NCBI GenBank assembly: GCA_049318625.1
Contig: JBMOGA010000015.1
Span: 1-64,000 of the forward strand
Direction of reading: 5' to 3'
Length of the DNA: 64,000 bases
Source of the DNA: JBMOGA01 sp049318625
Lineage (GTDB): Bacteria; Pseudomonadota; Alphaproteobacteria; Rhizobiales; Hyphomicrobiaceae
In this document: positions 17,336 to 26,022 of the stretch, in pieces
Position numbering within the stretch: position 1 is the stretch's first letter
Layout: each line of letters starts with the position of its first letter
The notes under the pieces: model-generated
Seen by the model: the letters and a program-made list of their open reading frames with translations, nothing else
What the model was told of the DNA's origin: nothing
The model's database searches: none
Made by a program: the position numbers and the translations under genes

Positions 17336-18955
17336 ATGCGCATCGTACTCGTCCATCCGAACTATCATTCCGGCGGCGCGGAGATCGCGGGCAATTGGCC
17401 CCCGGCGTGGGTCGCCTATCTCGCCGGATCGCTGCGGGCGAACGGCTACCACGACATCCATTTCCTCGACGCGATGACCAATCATCTGTCGGAGGAGGAC
17501 CTGCGCGCCCGCCTCGCCGAACTCGACCCCGACATCATCGGCTGCACGGCGATTACCCCGTCCATCTATGTGGCCGAGCGGGTCCTGGAGATCGCGCGTG
17601 AGGCCTGCCCGAAGGCGGTGCGGGTGCTCGGCGGCATCCACGCGACGTTCATGTACAAGCAGGTGCTCACCGAGGCGCCGTGGATCGACGCCATCGTCCG
17701 CGGCGAAGGCGAGGAGATCTTCGCCGAGTTCGTCCGGCTGGTCGATCAGGGCCGCTGGCCGGCCGCCCGCCACACCGTGAAAGGGTTGGCCTTTGTCGAC
17801 GACGGCCAGATCGTGGCAACGCCGGCCGCGCCCACCGTCAAGGACTTCGACAAGATCGCGCCCGACTGGTCGCTGCTCGAATGGGAGAAGTACATCTACG
17901 TGCCGCTCGGCGTCCGGGTGGCGATCCCGAACATGGCGCGGGGCTGCCCGTTCACCTGTTCGTTCTGCTCGCAGTGGAAGTTCTGGCGCGACTACCGCAT
18001 TCGCGATCCCAAAAAGGTCGTCGACGAGATCGAGACGCTGGTCAGGGATCATCAGGTCGGGTTCTTCATCCTGGCCGACGAGGAGCCGACCATCAATCGC
18101 AAGAAGTTCATCGCCTTCTGTGAGGAGCTGATCGCCCGCGGCCTGCCCGACAAGGTCAAGTGGGGGATCAACACGCGGGTGACCGACATTATCCGCGACG
18201 AGGCCTTGCTGCCGCTCTACCGGAAGGCCGGGCTGGTTCACGTGAGTCTCGGCACCGAGGCCGCGGCGCAACTCAAGCTCGATCGGTTCAACAAGGAGAC
18301 GAAGGTCGATCAGAACAAGCGCGCCATTCAGCTGCTGCGCGAGGCCGACATCTTCACCGAGGCGCAGTTCATCGTCGGCCTCGAGAACGAAACGGCCGAG
18401 ACGCTCGAGGAAACCTACCAGATGGCGCGGAATTGGAACCCGGATCTCGCCAACTGGGCGATGTACACGCCCTGGCCGTTCACGCCGCTGTTCCAGGAGC
18501 TCGGCGACAAGGTCGAGGTGTTCGACTTCTCCAAGTACAATTTCGTCACGCCGATCATGAAGCCGGACGCCATGGACCGGGCGGAATTGCTCGACCGGGT
18601 CATGAACAATTACCGCCGCTTCTACATGATCAAGGCGCTGTTCCACTATCCCTGGCGCGGCACGGGTTTCCGGCGGCGCTACCTGCTCGGCTGCCTCAAG
18701 GCGTTTCTCAAGGCCGGTTTCGAGCGGAAATTCTACGATCTCGGCAAGCACAATTACTGGGGGCCGCAATCCAAGAAGTCGGTCGACTTCGGGTTCGATA
18801 CGTCGCGGACGATCGCCAAGGCCCAGACGGACGACTGGCAGGCCGCCGCTGACCGTGCCTCGCAGGCCCGTGCCCGTCGCCAGGGCGAAAGTGTGCTGGC
18901 CTGCGGCGGCGGCAGCGAGCAGATGAAGGAGGACGTCCGTGCTGGCGCGCCCTGA
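17336..18955 (+). CDS. bchE: anaerobic Mg-protoporphyrin IX monomethyl ester cyclase
   Basis: B12-dependent radical SAM enzyme (539 residues) that forms the isocyclic ring E using water-derived oxygen. The cobalamin-binding domain covers about residues 1-150 (VLVHPNYHSGGAE at the start). The radical SAM cluster motif CxxxCxxC is GCPFTCSFCSQW (Cys204, Cys208, Cys211). Start ATG 17336 follows CAGGAGGGG; an upstream ATG at 17297 has no ribosome site and lies over regulatory boxes. It overlaps bchJ by 17 bases. The aerobic counterpart acsF is at 42487, so the organism can make the ring with or without oxygen. Confidence 0.95.
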   Translation: MRIVLVHPNYHSGGAEIAGNWPPAWVAYLAGSLRANGYHDIHFLDAMTNHLSEEDLRARLAELDPDIIGCTAITPSIYVAERVLEIAREACPKAVRVLGGIHATFMYKQVLTEAPWIDAIVRGEGEEIFAEFVRLVDQGRWPAARHTVKGLAFVDDGQIVATPAAPTVKDFDKIAPDWSLLEWEKYIYVPLGVRVAIPNMARGCPFTCSFCSQWKFWRDYRIRDPKKVVDEIETLVRDHQVGFFILADEEPTINRKKFIAFCEELIARGLPDKVKWGINTRVTDIIRDEALLPLYRKAGLVHVSLGTEAAAQLKLDRFNKETKVDQNKRAIQLLREADIFTEAQFIVGLENETAETLEETYQMARNWNPDLANWAMYTPWPFTPLFQELGDKVEVFDFSKYNFVTPIMKPDAMDRAELLDRVMNNYRRFYMIKALFHYPWRGTGFRRRYLLGCLKAFLKAGFERKFYDLGKHNYWGPQSKKSVDFGFDTSRTIAKAQTDDWQAAADRASQARARRQGESVLACGGGSEQMKEDVRAGAP

Positions 18956-19568
18956 TACGGTCGCCAGGCACCCTCCGGGGTCACGTGCCGAGACGGTCGA
19001 CGCGCGTGTCGGCCCCAACGCGATCATCCAGGTCGGTGCCGCTTTGCGCGATGCCTTCGGTCCGCAAAGGCACCGGGATATCTTTGCGGCCGCCGCCCTC
19101 GATCGCTACGTGGAGCGGGTCCCCGAAGCCATGGTCCCCGAAAGGCAGGCCGCCGCCCTGTTCGCCGCGGTCCGTCGGGAGCTGACCGAGGGCGAGGCCC
19201 GGCAGGTGTTCCGAGTGGCGGGCCTCAGGACCGCCGACTACATCCTCGCGCATCGGATCCCGGCGGTCGCCCAAGGCGTCCTGAAACGGCTGCCGGACGT
19301 GGTCGCCGCCCGCCTGCTCCTGTCCGCCATCCGCGGCCACGCGTGGACCTTTGCCGGATCCGGCGCGGTCAGCTGCAGCTATGGCCGGATGCTGTCGATC
19401 GCCATCGCCGGCAATCCACTCGCGACGCCCGGATGCGACTGGCACGTGGCGGTGTTCGAAGGCCTGTTCCGCACGTTGGTGTCGCCCGGCATGCAGGTGC
19501 GCCATGTCAGCTGCTGCGCCAACGGCGCATCATCCTGCCGGTCGCAGATCACGGGCCCGGCGGCATGA
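18939..19568 (+). CDS. bchJ: bacteriochlorophyll synthesis protein BchJ
   Basis: BchJ protein (209 residues) carrying a 4-vinyl reductase (V4R) type domain in the C-terminal half, ending in the cysteine-containing segment VRHVSCCANGASSC. Its exact role is not settled; it was once assigned 8-vinyl reduction and is now thought to help substrate delivery to Mg-chelatase or later steps. GTG 18939 follows a perfect AGGAGG. It is coupled to bchE by overlap and convergent with tspO. Confidence 0.88.
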   Translation: MLARPDTVARHPPGSRAETVDARVGPNAIIQVGAALRDAFGPQRHRDIFAAAALDRYVERVPEAMVPERQAAALFAAVRRELTEGEARQVFRVAGLRTADYILAHRIPAVAQGVLKRLPDVVAARLLLSAIRGHAWTFAGSGAVSCSYGRMLSIAIAGNPLATPGCDWHVAVFEGLFRTLVSPGMQVRHVSCCANGASSCRSQITGPAA

Positions 19569-19592
19569 CGGCGCCGCACGCCGTGCACCAAA

Positions 19593-20054
19593 TCAAGCGG
19601 TGCGCGGATTGCGCGCCAGCAGCGCCCAGTTCAGCGCCGTCGCGAACGCCACCCAGGCGAGATAGGGGACGAACAGCGCGGCGGCCATCGGGCTCGACGG
19701 CCAAGCCGTGGCGATGAACCCGATGATCGTCACCAGCATCGCCACCGCATCGGCCAGTGCGGCCCCGATCTGATGGCGGCCGAACATCAGCCACGACCAC
19801 AGGGCGTTGAAAACGAGATTGAGTGACCAGAACACGAGCGCCGGGCCGAAACCCTCGGCCCGCCAAGCCAGATATCCGGCGGCCGCGATCATCATATACA
19901 GCACGGTCCAGGCCGGCCCGAACAACCAGTCCGGCGGCGTCCACGAGGGCTTCGAGAGCGTCTTGTACCATGGGCCCGGCATGAAGAAGACGCCGCTCGC
20001 GCAGACGGCGATTACGGCGAGCAGGAACGGGGCGAAGCTCATCCAGTCTGGCAT
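19593..20054 (-). CDS. tspO: TspO/MBR family tryptophan-rich sensory protein
   Basis: Five-helix outer or inner membrane protein (153 residues) that binds porphyrins. Family motifs are present: KPSWTPPDWLFGPAWTVLY near residue 35, WSLNLVFNALWSWLMFG near 75, and a C-terminal PYLAWVAFATALNW. ATG 20054 is preceded by GAGG. In Rhodobacter, TspO modulates expression of photosynthesis genes in response to oxygen and tetrapyrrole level; location inside the cluster supports the same role here. Confidence 0.9.
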   Translation of the reverse strand: MPDWMSFAPFLLAVIAVCASGVFFMPGPWYKTLSKPSWTPPDWLFGPAWTVLYMMIAAAGYLAWRAEGFGPALVFWSLNLVFNALWSWLMFGRHQIGAALADAVAMLVTIIGFIATAWPSSPMAAALFVPYLAWVAFATALNWALLARNPRTA

Positions 20055-20323
20055 CGGCTGGTCATCCTCGAGGAGCGCACGGCGAGAACCTCATGCCTGA
20101 ATGCCCGAAGCGGCGGCGGACCACAACCCGCCTGATCCGCGATTTGCCGGCGACAGCGGAACAAAATTTGGCAGCATCGGTTGGCATCCATTAGCATGCC
20201 GTGCAGCATTTGGTGGACGCGGCAGTAACCCACAGTCGGCGAAACGGCCAATTTGGCCGCCGGACCGGTTGTCGGACTGGACCACGCACTCGGAACGGCG
20301 GCGCGAGAAGGGGTGAGGCGCAC

Positions 20324-21049
20324 ATGTGGATTTTTCATGTGCTTTTGTGGATGCACGTGGTCACCGGAGCGATCGGGCTGGTCGCCCTTTGGCCGCCGAT
20401 GCTCGGCCGCAAGGGCGGTGCGGTTCACAAGCGCTGGGGCAAGGTGTTCGCCTATTGCCTTCTGGCGACCAGCTTCTTCGCCATCGGCATGAGCCTGTGC
20501 ACGCTCGCAGCGCCCCTCGAAACCCACCCGAAACTCACCGATATCCGGATGATCCGCGGGCTCTTCGGCTACATGATGCTGTATCTGGCGACCTTCACGA
20601 TGGCGCTCGCCTGGTATGGGCTGGCCTGCGTGCGCCACAAGCAGGACCATCGCCGGCACCGCAATATCGTCACGCTGGGTTTTCAGGGCGCGACGGCGCT
20701 GACGGCCATTCTGTGTGCGGTGCAAGGTTGGCTCGGCGACCAGCCGCTGATGATCGGCATCTCCAGTCTCGGCATTGTCGCCGCCACGCTCAACACGCTG
20801 TACATCGTATCGCGCGATCCGCCGCACAATGAATGGCTGGTCCAGCACATGCGGGCCCTGGTCGGCGCCGGGGTCTCGATCTACACGGCGTTCTTCTCGT
20901 TCGGCGCCGCCAATCTTCTGCCGGCCGTGGCGTTCAACCCGGTGCTGTGGGCGACACCGACACTGATCGGGATCGGCGTGATCGGCTATCATCAGACCCG
21001 GTTGCGCGGGCAGTGGCCGATGCGCCGCCCCGCCCGGTCGGGCACCTGA
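20324..21049 (+). CDS. seven-helix membrane protein, DUF2306-like
   Basis: Predicted integral membrane protein of 241 residues with seven hydrophobic segments. The N-terminal pattern HxxTGxxGL...RKGGAVHKRWGKVFAY resembles DUF2306-type proteins, with conserved-looking histidines in helices 1 and 2 and in the HRRHRN loop, possibly for haem or metal. That family assignment is by eye. GAGG precedes ATG 20324; longer starts add an arginine-rich, non-hydrophobic lead. It lies between tspO (divergent) and dxs (downstream, same strand). Function unknown; the position suggests a link to pigment synthesis or redox sensing. Confidence 0.65.
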   Translation: MWIFHVLLWMHVVTGAIGLVALWPPMLGRKGGAVHKRWGKVFAYCLLATSFFAIGMSLCTLAAPLETHPKLTDIRMIRGLFGYMMLYLATFTMALAWYGLACVRHKQDHRRHRNIVTLGFQGATALTAILCAVQGWLGDQPLMIGISSLGIVAATLNTLYIVSRDPPHNEWLVQHMRALVGAGVSIYTAFFSFGAANLLPAVAFNPVLWATPTLIGIGVIGYHQTRLRGQWPMRRPARSGT

Positions 21050-21090
21050 CCGGTCCGCAAAAGGCTCGAATCAACGCATGTTGGACGTGT

Positions 21091-21124
21091 AGTCAATTTA
21101 AGTTGACGTCCAGTTTGCGTGACA
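21091..21124. promoter_or_regulatory. two PpsR-like boxes upstream of dxs
   Basis: Box A (21091-21108) is a dyad GTCAA-N6-TTGAC, reading AGT-N12-ACG; box B (21107-21124) is CGT-N12-ACA. Both differ by one or two outer bases from TGT-N12-ACA but keep the inner GTC/GAC core. They are offset by 16 bases rather than the 26 seen elsewhere in this cluster. They lie 57-90 bases before the dxs ATG. Confidence 0.55.
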
Positions 21125-21180
21125 GTTAGTCTCGACCTCATCCGGGAACCTTCGGACTGTTCACGGGAGGCACGTTCTAC

Positions 21181-23139
21181 ATGGTTGCTTTCGGCCAGGG
21201 CGCCTCGGCTTTCCCTGCAGATCAACAAGACGGACAATGGGTCGACGGCCCGAACCACGACACCCGTCGTGCCGTGGCCGGCAGCCTGCTCGACGGCATC
21301 CATTTGCCCGCGGATCTGCGGCAGCTGCGGCGGGCGGACTTGCCGAAACTCGCCGGCGAGTTGCGCACCGCGCTTATTGAAAGCGTGGCCACGACGGGCG
21401 GACACCTCGGTTCCGGTCTCGGCGTCGTCGAGTTGACCGTCGCGCTGCACTACGTGTTCGACACGCCCGACGACAAGTTGATCTGGGATGTCAGCCATCA
21501 GTGCTATCCGCACAAGATGTTGACGGGCCGGCGCGACCAGATGGCCCGGCTGCGCCAGGCCGGCGGCCTGTCCGGATTCACGGCGCGCCACGAAAGCATC
21601 TACGATCCGTTCGGCGCCGCGCACAGCTCGACCGCGATCTCGGCGGCGCTGGGCTTCGCCGTGGCCAGCGACATGGAAGGTGCCAAGCGCAACGTCGTGG
21701 CGATCGTCGGCGACGGCGCCGCATCCGGTGGCATGGCGTTCGAGGGGTTGAACAACCTCGGTGCGCAGCGCCGCCGCGTCATCGTGATCCTGAACGACAA
21801 CAACATGTCGATTGCCCCGCCCTCGGGCGCGCTCGTCTCTCACCTGGGAGCGCTGCGCGCCGCGATGCCGTCCGCCGCGACACGGCACGAGGCCCTGGCG
21901 CAGGGCCGCCTGCCGAGCTTTGCAGCGGCACCGACCTTGTTCGACCACCTCGGCGTGACTTACGCCGGCCCCTTCGACGGCCACGATGTCGAAGAGATGG
22001 TCGCCGTGCTCGAACTGGCGCGTGACCACGACGCCGGCCCCCTGCTGCTGCACGTGGTGACCGAGAAGGGCCACGGCTATGCGCCGGCCGTCCAATCGGG
22101 CGACTGCTATCACGGGGTCGGCAAGTTCGATGCCGCCACCGGCACCTTGGAGAAGACCCGGAGCAAGGCACCGAGCTACACCAAGGTGTTCTCCGAGGCA
22201 CTCATTCGTGCAGCCGAACAGGACGACCGGATCGTCGCCGTCACCGCCGCGATGCCGTCGGGAACGGGGCTCGATGCGTTCGCCAAGCGCTTTGCGGATC
22301 GCTGCTTCGACGCTGGTATCGCCGAGCAGCATGCCGTCACCTTCGCGGCCGGCCTAGCCTGTAGTGGCTTCAAGCCGTTCGCCGCCATCTATTCGACATT
22401 TCTGCAGCGCGGCTACGATCAGGTCGTCCACGACGTCGCGATCCAGCGCCTGCCGGTCCGCTTCGCCATCGATCGCGCCGGCCTCGTTGGCGCCGATGGG
22501 GTGACCCACCAGGGCTCCTACGACGTCACGTATCTCGGCTGCCTACCGGGGTTCGTATTGATGGCCGCCGCCGACGAGGCGGAGTTGGCACGCATGGTCG
22601 CGACCGCTGCCGCTATCGACGACGGCCCTTCGGCTTTGCGATACCCGCGCGGCGAGGGTGTGGGCGCCGCGATGACCGGCATCGGCCAGCCTCTCGAAAT
22701 CGGCCGGGGCCGGATCGTCAGGGAAGGCACCCACGTCGCGATTCTGTCCTACGGCGCGACGCTCGCCCGGGCTCTGGCCGCCGCGGATCTGCTGACCGAG
22801 GCCGGCATAACGGTCACCGTGGCCGACGCGCGGTTCGCCAAGCCGCTCGACCACGACCTCGTTGCCCGTCTCGTCCGCGAGCATGCGCTGGTCGTGACGC
22901 TCGAGGAGGGGGCGATCGGCGGGTTTGCGACCCAGGTCACCGGATACCTCGCCGGACCCGCGCGCACCGGCATCGACGGCGCGCGGCTTCTCACCATGCA
23001 CCTGCCCGATCAGTTCATCGAGCACGGCAGTCAGGGCGAGCAGGAGGTCTGGGCCGGGCTCGATCCGCGTTCGCTCGCCAAGTCCATCGCCGCGGCTTAT
23101 GGCTGCCAGCGCCGCCATCGGTTGCTCGCGGCTGAATAA
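21181..23139 (+). CDS. dxs: 1-deoxy-D-xylulose-5-phosphate synthase
   Basis: ThDP enzyme (652 residues) joining pyruvate and glyceraldehyde 3-phosphate, the first step of the MEP isoprenoid pathway. The ThDP motif is VGDGAASGGMAFEGLNN...LNDNNMS, the pyrimidine domain begins near residue 335, with the catalytic Glu in GIAEQHAVTFAAGLA, and a transketolase C-terminal domain ends the protein. GGGAGG precedes ATG 21181. Many PGCs carry a dedicated dxs copy; a housekeeping copy probably exists elsewhere. PpsR-like sites upstream suggest it is induced with pigment synthesis. Confidence 0.93.
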   Translation: MVAFGQGASAFPADQQDGQWVDGPNHDTRRAVAGSLLDGIHLPADLRQLRRADLPKLAGELRTALIESVATTGGHLGSGLGVVELTVALHYVFDTPDDKLIWDVSHQCYPHKMLTGRRDQMARLRQAGGLSGFTARHESIYDPFGAAHSSTAISAALGFAVASDMEGAKRNVVAIVGDGAASGGMAFEGLNNLGAQRRRVIVILNDNNMSIAPPSGALVSHLGALRAAMPSAATRHEALAQGRLPSFAAAPTLFDHLGVTYAGPFDGHDVEEMVAVLELARDHDAGPLLLHVVTEKGHGYAPAVQSGDCYHGVGKFDAATGTLEKTRSKAPSYTKVFSEALIRAAEQDDRIVAVTAAMPSGTGLDAFAKRFADRCFDAGIAEQHAVTFAAGLACSGFKPFAAIYSTFLQRGYDQVVHDVAIQRLPVRFAIDRAGLVGADGVTHQGSYDVTYLGCLPGFVLMAAADEAELARMVATAAAIDDGPSALRYPRGEGVGAAMTGIGQPLEIGRGRIVREGTHVAILSYGATLARALAAADLLTEAGITVTVADARFAKPLDHDLVARLVREHALVVTLEEGAIGGFATQVTGYLAGPARTGIDGARLLTMHLPDQFIEHGSQGEQEVWAGLDPRSLAKSIAAAYGCQRRHRLLAAE

Positions 23140-23149
23140 CGGTCGGGAC

Positions 23150-23437
23150 TCACCGCCGCCCGTCGCGCAACGCGAGGCCGAGATCGCACGCGTGGGCCAT
23201 CAGGGCGCCCAGCAGCGCTCCGGCGACCCACGACCACGACTGATCGGTGAGGGCGCACCACAACGCGATCATTAGAAAGGCGCCGGAGGCGAGATGCGCG
23301 AGCGCCTTGAACAGCGCCGATGCCCCTCCGAGCCGGTCCTTTCGAACGATCAGCACGACGGCCTCGACCGCGACAATGGCCAGGGCGAACTCGACGATGC
23401 GGCCCGTGCGGACGAGCGCGGCGATGGATTCCAGCAT
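23150..23437 (-). CDS. small membrane protein downstream of bchP
   Basis: A 95-residue protein with three likely transmembrane segments (about 14-32, 42-62 and 68-88) and short charged loops. No family is recognised with certainty. It starts 11 bases after the bchP stop on the same strand and is probably the last gene of the bchG-transporter-bchP operon. Convergent with dxs, 10 bases away. A role in bacteriochlorophyll tail metabolism or membrane assembly is inferred only from position. Confidence 0.65.
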   Translation of the reverse strand: MLESIAALVRTGRIVEFALAIVAVEAVVLIVRKDRLGGASALFKALAHLASGAFLMIALWCALTDQSWSWVAGALLGALMAHACDLGLALRDGRR

Positions 23438-23448
23438 GGAGCCTCAAC

Positions 23449-24648
23449 TCAGCGCGGCGCGACCAGGCCGCACAGATGCGCCACGTCCTTGGCCAGAACC
23501 TTCAGGTGGGCCAGAGGATCCCGCCGCACCAGCTGCTTGTTCATGTACGACTGCCAGGTGAGCCGCTGCACATCCGGATCGCGGCACATCGAGACGAAGC
23601 GCTCGCGGCGGCGATCATTGCGGTAGAAGAAGTACTGCAGAAGACCGAGCGCGAGGAAGGCGCGGCCGTGCTCCTTCATGAAGCGACGGCGCGCCATCGC
23701 CAGCGCGCGACTGTCGCCCGTCGTCAGCAACGCGTCGACGGCGTCGGCGGCAAGACGGCCACCCAGCATGGCGTAGTAGATGCCTTCGCCCGACGCCGGT
23801 GCGACCACTCCGGCGGCATCCCCGGCCAACAGCACGTCTCGACCATTGTCCCAACGCTTCAGCGGCTTCAGCGGAATGGGCGCACCTTCGCGCCGCACAG
23901 TGGCCGACCCGTCGAGACCGGTCGCACGGCGCAACTCGCCGACGGCGCCGCGCAGCGAGAACCCCTTCACCGCACTGCCGACGCCGACGCTGGCGGTCGC
24001 GCCGTGGGGAAACACCCAGGCGTAGAAATCCGGTGACAGATGGCCCTGGTAGTACACGTCGCAGCGCGTGGCGTCGTAGTCCGCCCCGCCGGCCGCCGAG
24101 GCGTCGATGATCTCATGATAGGCGAACACGTAGGGCATCGCCCGCGCCCCCGGCACCGCATCGCGCGCGACGCGCGACAGGGCGCCGTCGGCACCGATGA
24201 CCGTTCGCGCACGCACCGAACGGGTGACGCCCCGCGTTCCACCCAGCACGTAGGAGACCACGGCAACGCCGTCGCTGTCGCGCGTCAGGCCGTCATAGGT
24301 GCCGGTTGCCCGCACGGCGCCGTAGGTCTCGGCGCGCGCCCGCAGCCACGCGTCGAAAACGTCGCGATCGACCATCCCCACGAAGCCGCCGTCGACCGGC
24401 ATGTCGACCTGCGCCGCGCTCGGCGCCACCATGCGGGCCGAGCGCACCTTGGCGACCAGCAGATGATCGGGGATCTCGAAGTCTTGGATGAGCCGGGGAG
24501 GAATGGCGCCGCCGCACGGCTTGATCCGGCCAGCCTTGTCGAGCAACAGGACCGAGCGGCCCCGCCGCGCGAGATCTGAGGCAGCCGTCGCCCCCGCGGG
24601 TCCGCCCCCGACGACAACCGCATCGTACGTCACGCCGCCTGCGAGCAT
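23449..24648 (-). CDS. bchP: geranylgeranyl reductase
   Basis: Flavin-dependent, NADPH-using reductase (399 residues) that saturates three double bonds of the geranylgeranyl tail to give the phytyl tail of bacteriochlorophyll a. The N-terminal motif is VVGGGPAGATAASDLARRG, followed by KPCGGAIPPRLI, typical of BchP/ChlP. A second FAD segment is VLLAGDAAGVVAPASGEGIYYAM. The ATG at 24648 follows GAGGGAGG. It follows bchG and the BCD-family transporter in one operon. Confidence 0.94.
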   Translation of the reverse strand: MLAGGVTYDAVVVGGGPAGATAASDLARRGRSVLLLDKAGRIKPCGGAIPPRLIQDFEIPDHLLVAKVRSARMVAPSAAQVDMPVDGGFVGMVDRDVFDAWLRARAETYGAVRATGTYDGLTRDSDGVAVVSYVLGGTRGVTRSVRARTVIGADGALSRVARDAVPGARAMPYVFAYHEIIDASAAGGADYDATRCDVYYQGHLSPDFYAWVFPHGATASVGVGSAVKGFSLRGAVGELRRATGLDGSATVRREGAPIPLKPLKRWDNGRDVLLAGDAAGVVAPASGEGIYYAMLGGRLAADAVDALLTTGDSRALAMARRRFMKEHGRAFLALGLLQYFFYRNDRRRERFVSMCRDPDVQRLTWQSYMNKQLVRRDPLAHLKVLAKDVAHLCGLVAPR

Positions 24649-24666
24649 CGAGCGCCTCCCTCAAAA

Positions 24667-26022
24667 TCAGACTTCGCTACCGGCCGGCAACAGGCTCTGG
24701 CCAAGGTTGGTGAGGCGCGGCTCGGCCCGCACGCCTCCCGACCTTTGGATCGTCCCGACCCGATGCGCGAGCACCGCGGCCACGACGAACAGTCCCGCTT
24801 CGACGACAAAGACGCTGGTATAGCCATGCAGCGTCGAACCCGTCAGGAGACGTACGATATCGGACGCGCCGGCTCCGGTGACACCACCCAGCCCGAACGC
24901 GATCGCCTGTGCGGCGCCCCAGAGCCCCATCCGCACGCCTTCCCGTCCCGGGCGGCCCTCGCCAGCCAGCGCCATCATCGATCCAATGGCCGCCACCGCG
25001 AATGCGCCGTTCGCAAGGCCGAGGCAGAAGACCAGCGTTTCGATGGGCCAGCTGGCTGAGCCGTAGCCGCCGGCCACGATGGCGAGCAGCGCGACGGCGG
25101 ACGCGAGGCAGCCGCCGACCGTCCAGGCCCGCAGACTGCCGATCCGCACCCCGCGCAGGCCTGTCGCCAGCAGCGCCACCATCACCATCCCGAGCAGAAC
25201 CCCGCCGTGCTGCACGCCGGACAGCTTCGTCGACTGGCCCGGCGTCAGGCCGAAGACGGTGCCGGCGTAGGGCTCCAGGATCAGGTCCTGAGCGCTGTAG
25301 GCGAACATCGAGAGGGCCACGAAGATCGTGAACCGTCGGGCCTGGGGCTCGTCCCAGACCTCGGCGAGCGCCGTGCGGAACGAGAGCTGGCTCTTCGCAG
25401 CCGGGTCGGCAGCGACGGTGCCGTGCCCCTCCACACCCCACACGGCTACGATTGCCAGCGCAAAGGCGGCCACCGAGACGACGGACGTGACCACCACCAG
25501 GCGCGTTGTCGAGAATGGATCGAGATGATGGCCCGCGATCGCGGTCGTCACGATGAAGCCCGCGATCATCATGACCCAGACGATGGTGGCGGCAGCCGCC
25601 CGGCGGCCGGGATCGACCCGCTTGGCGAGAAGGACGAGCAGCGAGGTGCCGGCTGCACCGACGCCGATGCCGATCAGGGTGAACGCGACCACGGCGAGGG
25701 CCACGCCGGCGTGGAACTGGATCTCCATCAGCGCGGTCGCCACGGCCGCCAGGACGCCGCCCGCAGCCAGCACGCCGATACCGCCGATGATCCAGGGCGT
25801 CCGCCGGCCGCCGACATCGGAACCGTGGCCCCACCGTGGACGCGTCATCTGAACCGCATAGTGCAGCGCGACCAGCAGGCCGGGCAGCATGGCCGGGAGT
25901 GCCAGCTCGACCACCATCACCCGGTTGAGCGTCGAAGTGGTCAGCACGACCACCGCGCCGAGCGCCGTCTGTACGAGCCCCAGCCGGACAATGCCGAGCC
26001 AACCGAGTGTTGCGGCCGTCAT
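24667..26022 (-). CDS. BCD family (PucC/LhaA-like) MFS transporter
   Basis: A 451-residue major-facilitator protein of the bacteriochlorophyll delivery family, with about twelve hydrophobic helices. Family blocks include STLNRVMVVELALPAMLPG at the N-terminus, RPRWGHGSDVGGRRTPWI, and SAQDLILEPYAGTVFGLTPGQ in the middle. ATG 26022 overlaps the bchG stop by 4 bases (ATGA). Members (LhaA, PucC, Bch2/ORF428) aid LH complex assembly; this copy, between bchG and bchP, matches the Bch2/ORF428 position. A paralogue, lhaA, is at 38658. Confidence 0.88.
   Translation of the reverse strand: MTAATLGWLGIVRLGLVQTALGAVVVLTTSTLNRVMVVELALPAMLPGLLVALHYAVQMTRPRWGHGSDVGGRRTPWIIGGIGVLAAGGVLAAVATALMEIQFHAGVALAVVAFTLIGIGVGAAGTSLLVLLAKRVDPGRRAAAATIVWVMMIAGFIVTTAIAGHHLDPFSTTRLVVVTSVVSVAAFALAIVAVWGVEGHGTVAADPAAKSQLSFRTALAEVWDEPQARRFTIFVALSMFAYSAQDLILEPYAGTVFGLTPGQSTKLSGVQHGGVLLGMVMVALLATGLRGVRIGSLRAWTVGGCLASAVALLAIVAGGYGSASWPIETLVFCLGLANGAFAVAAIGSMMALAGEGRPGREGVRMGLWGAAQAIAFGLGGVTGAGASDIVRLLTGSTLHGYTSVFVVEAGLFVVAAVLAHRVGTIQRSGGVRAEPRLTNLGQSLLPAGSEV

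Noticed and set aside
17006..19027. 673-codon open frame on the minus strand over crtI, bchE and bchJ
   Set aside because: Antisense shadow of well-identified genes, with no ribosome site and no domain.
20183..20200. GGCAT-N8-ATGCC dyad between tspO and the seven-helix protein
   Set aside because: Short arms and no match to a known regulator here; one such dyad is expected by chance in a region this size. Left out of the feature list.
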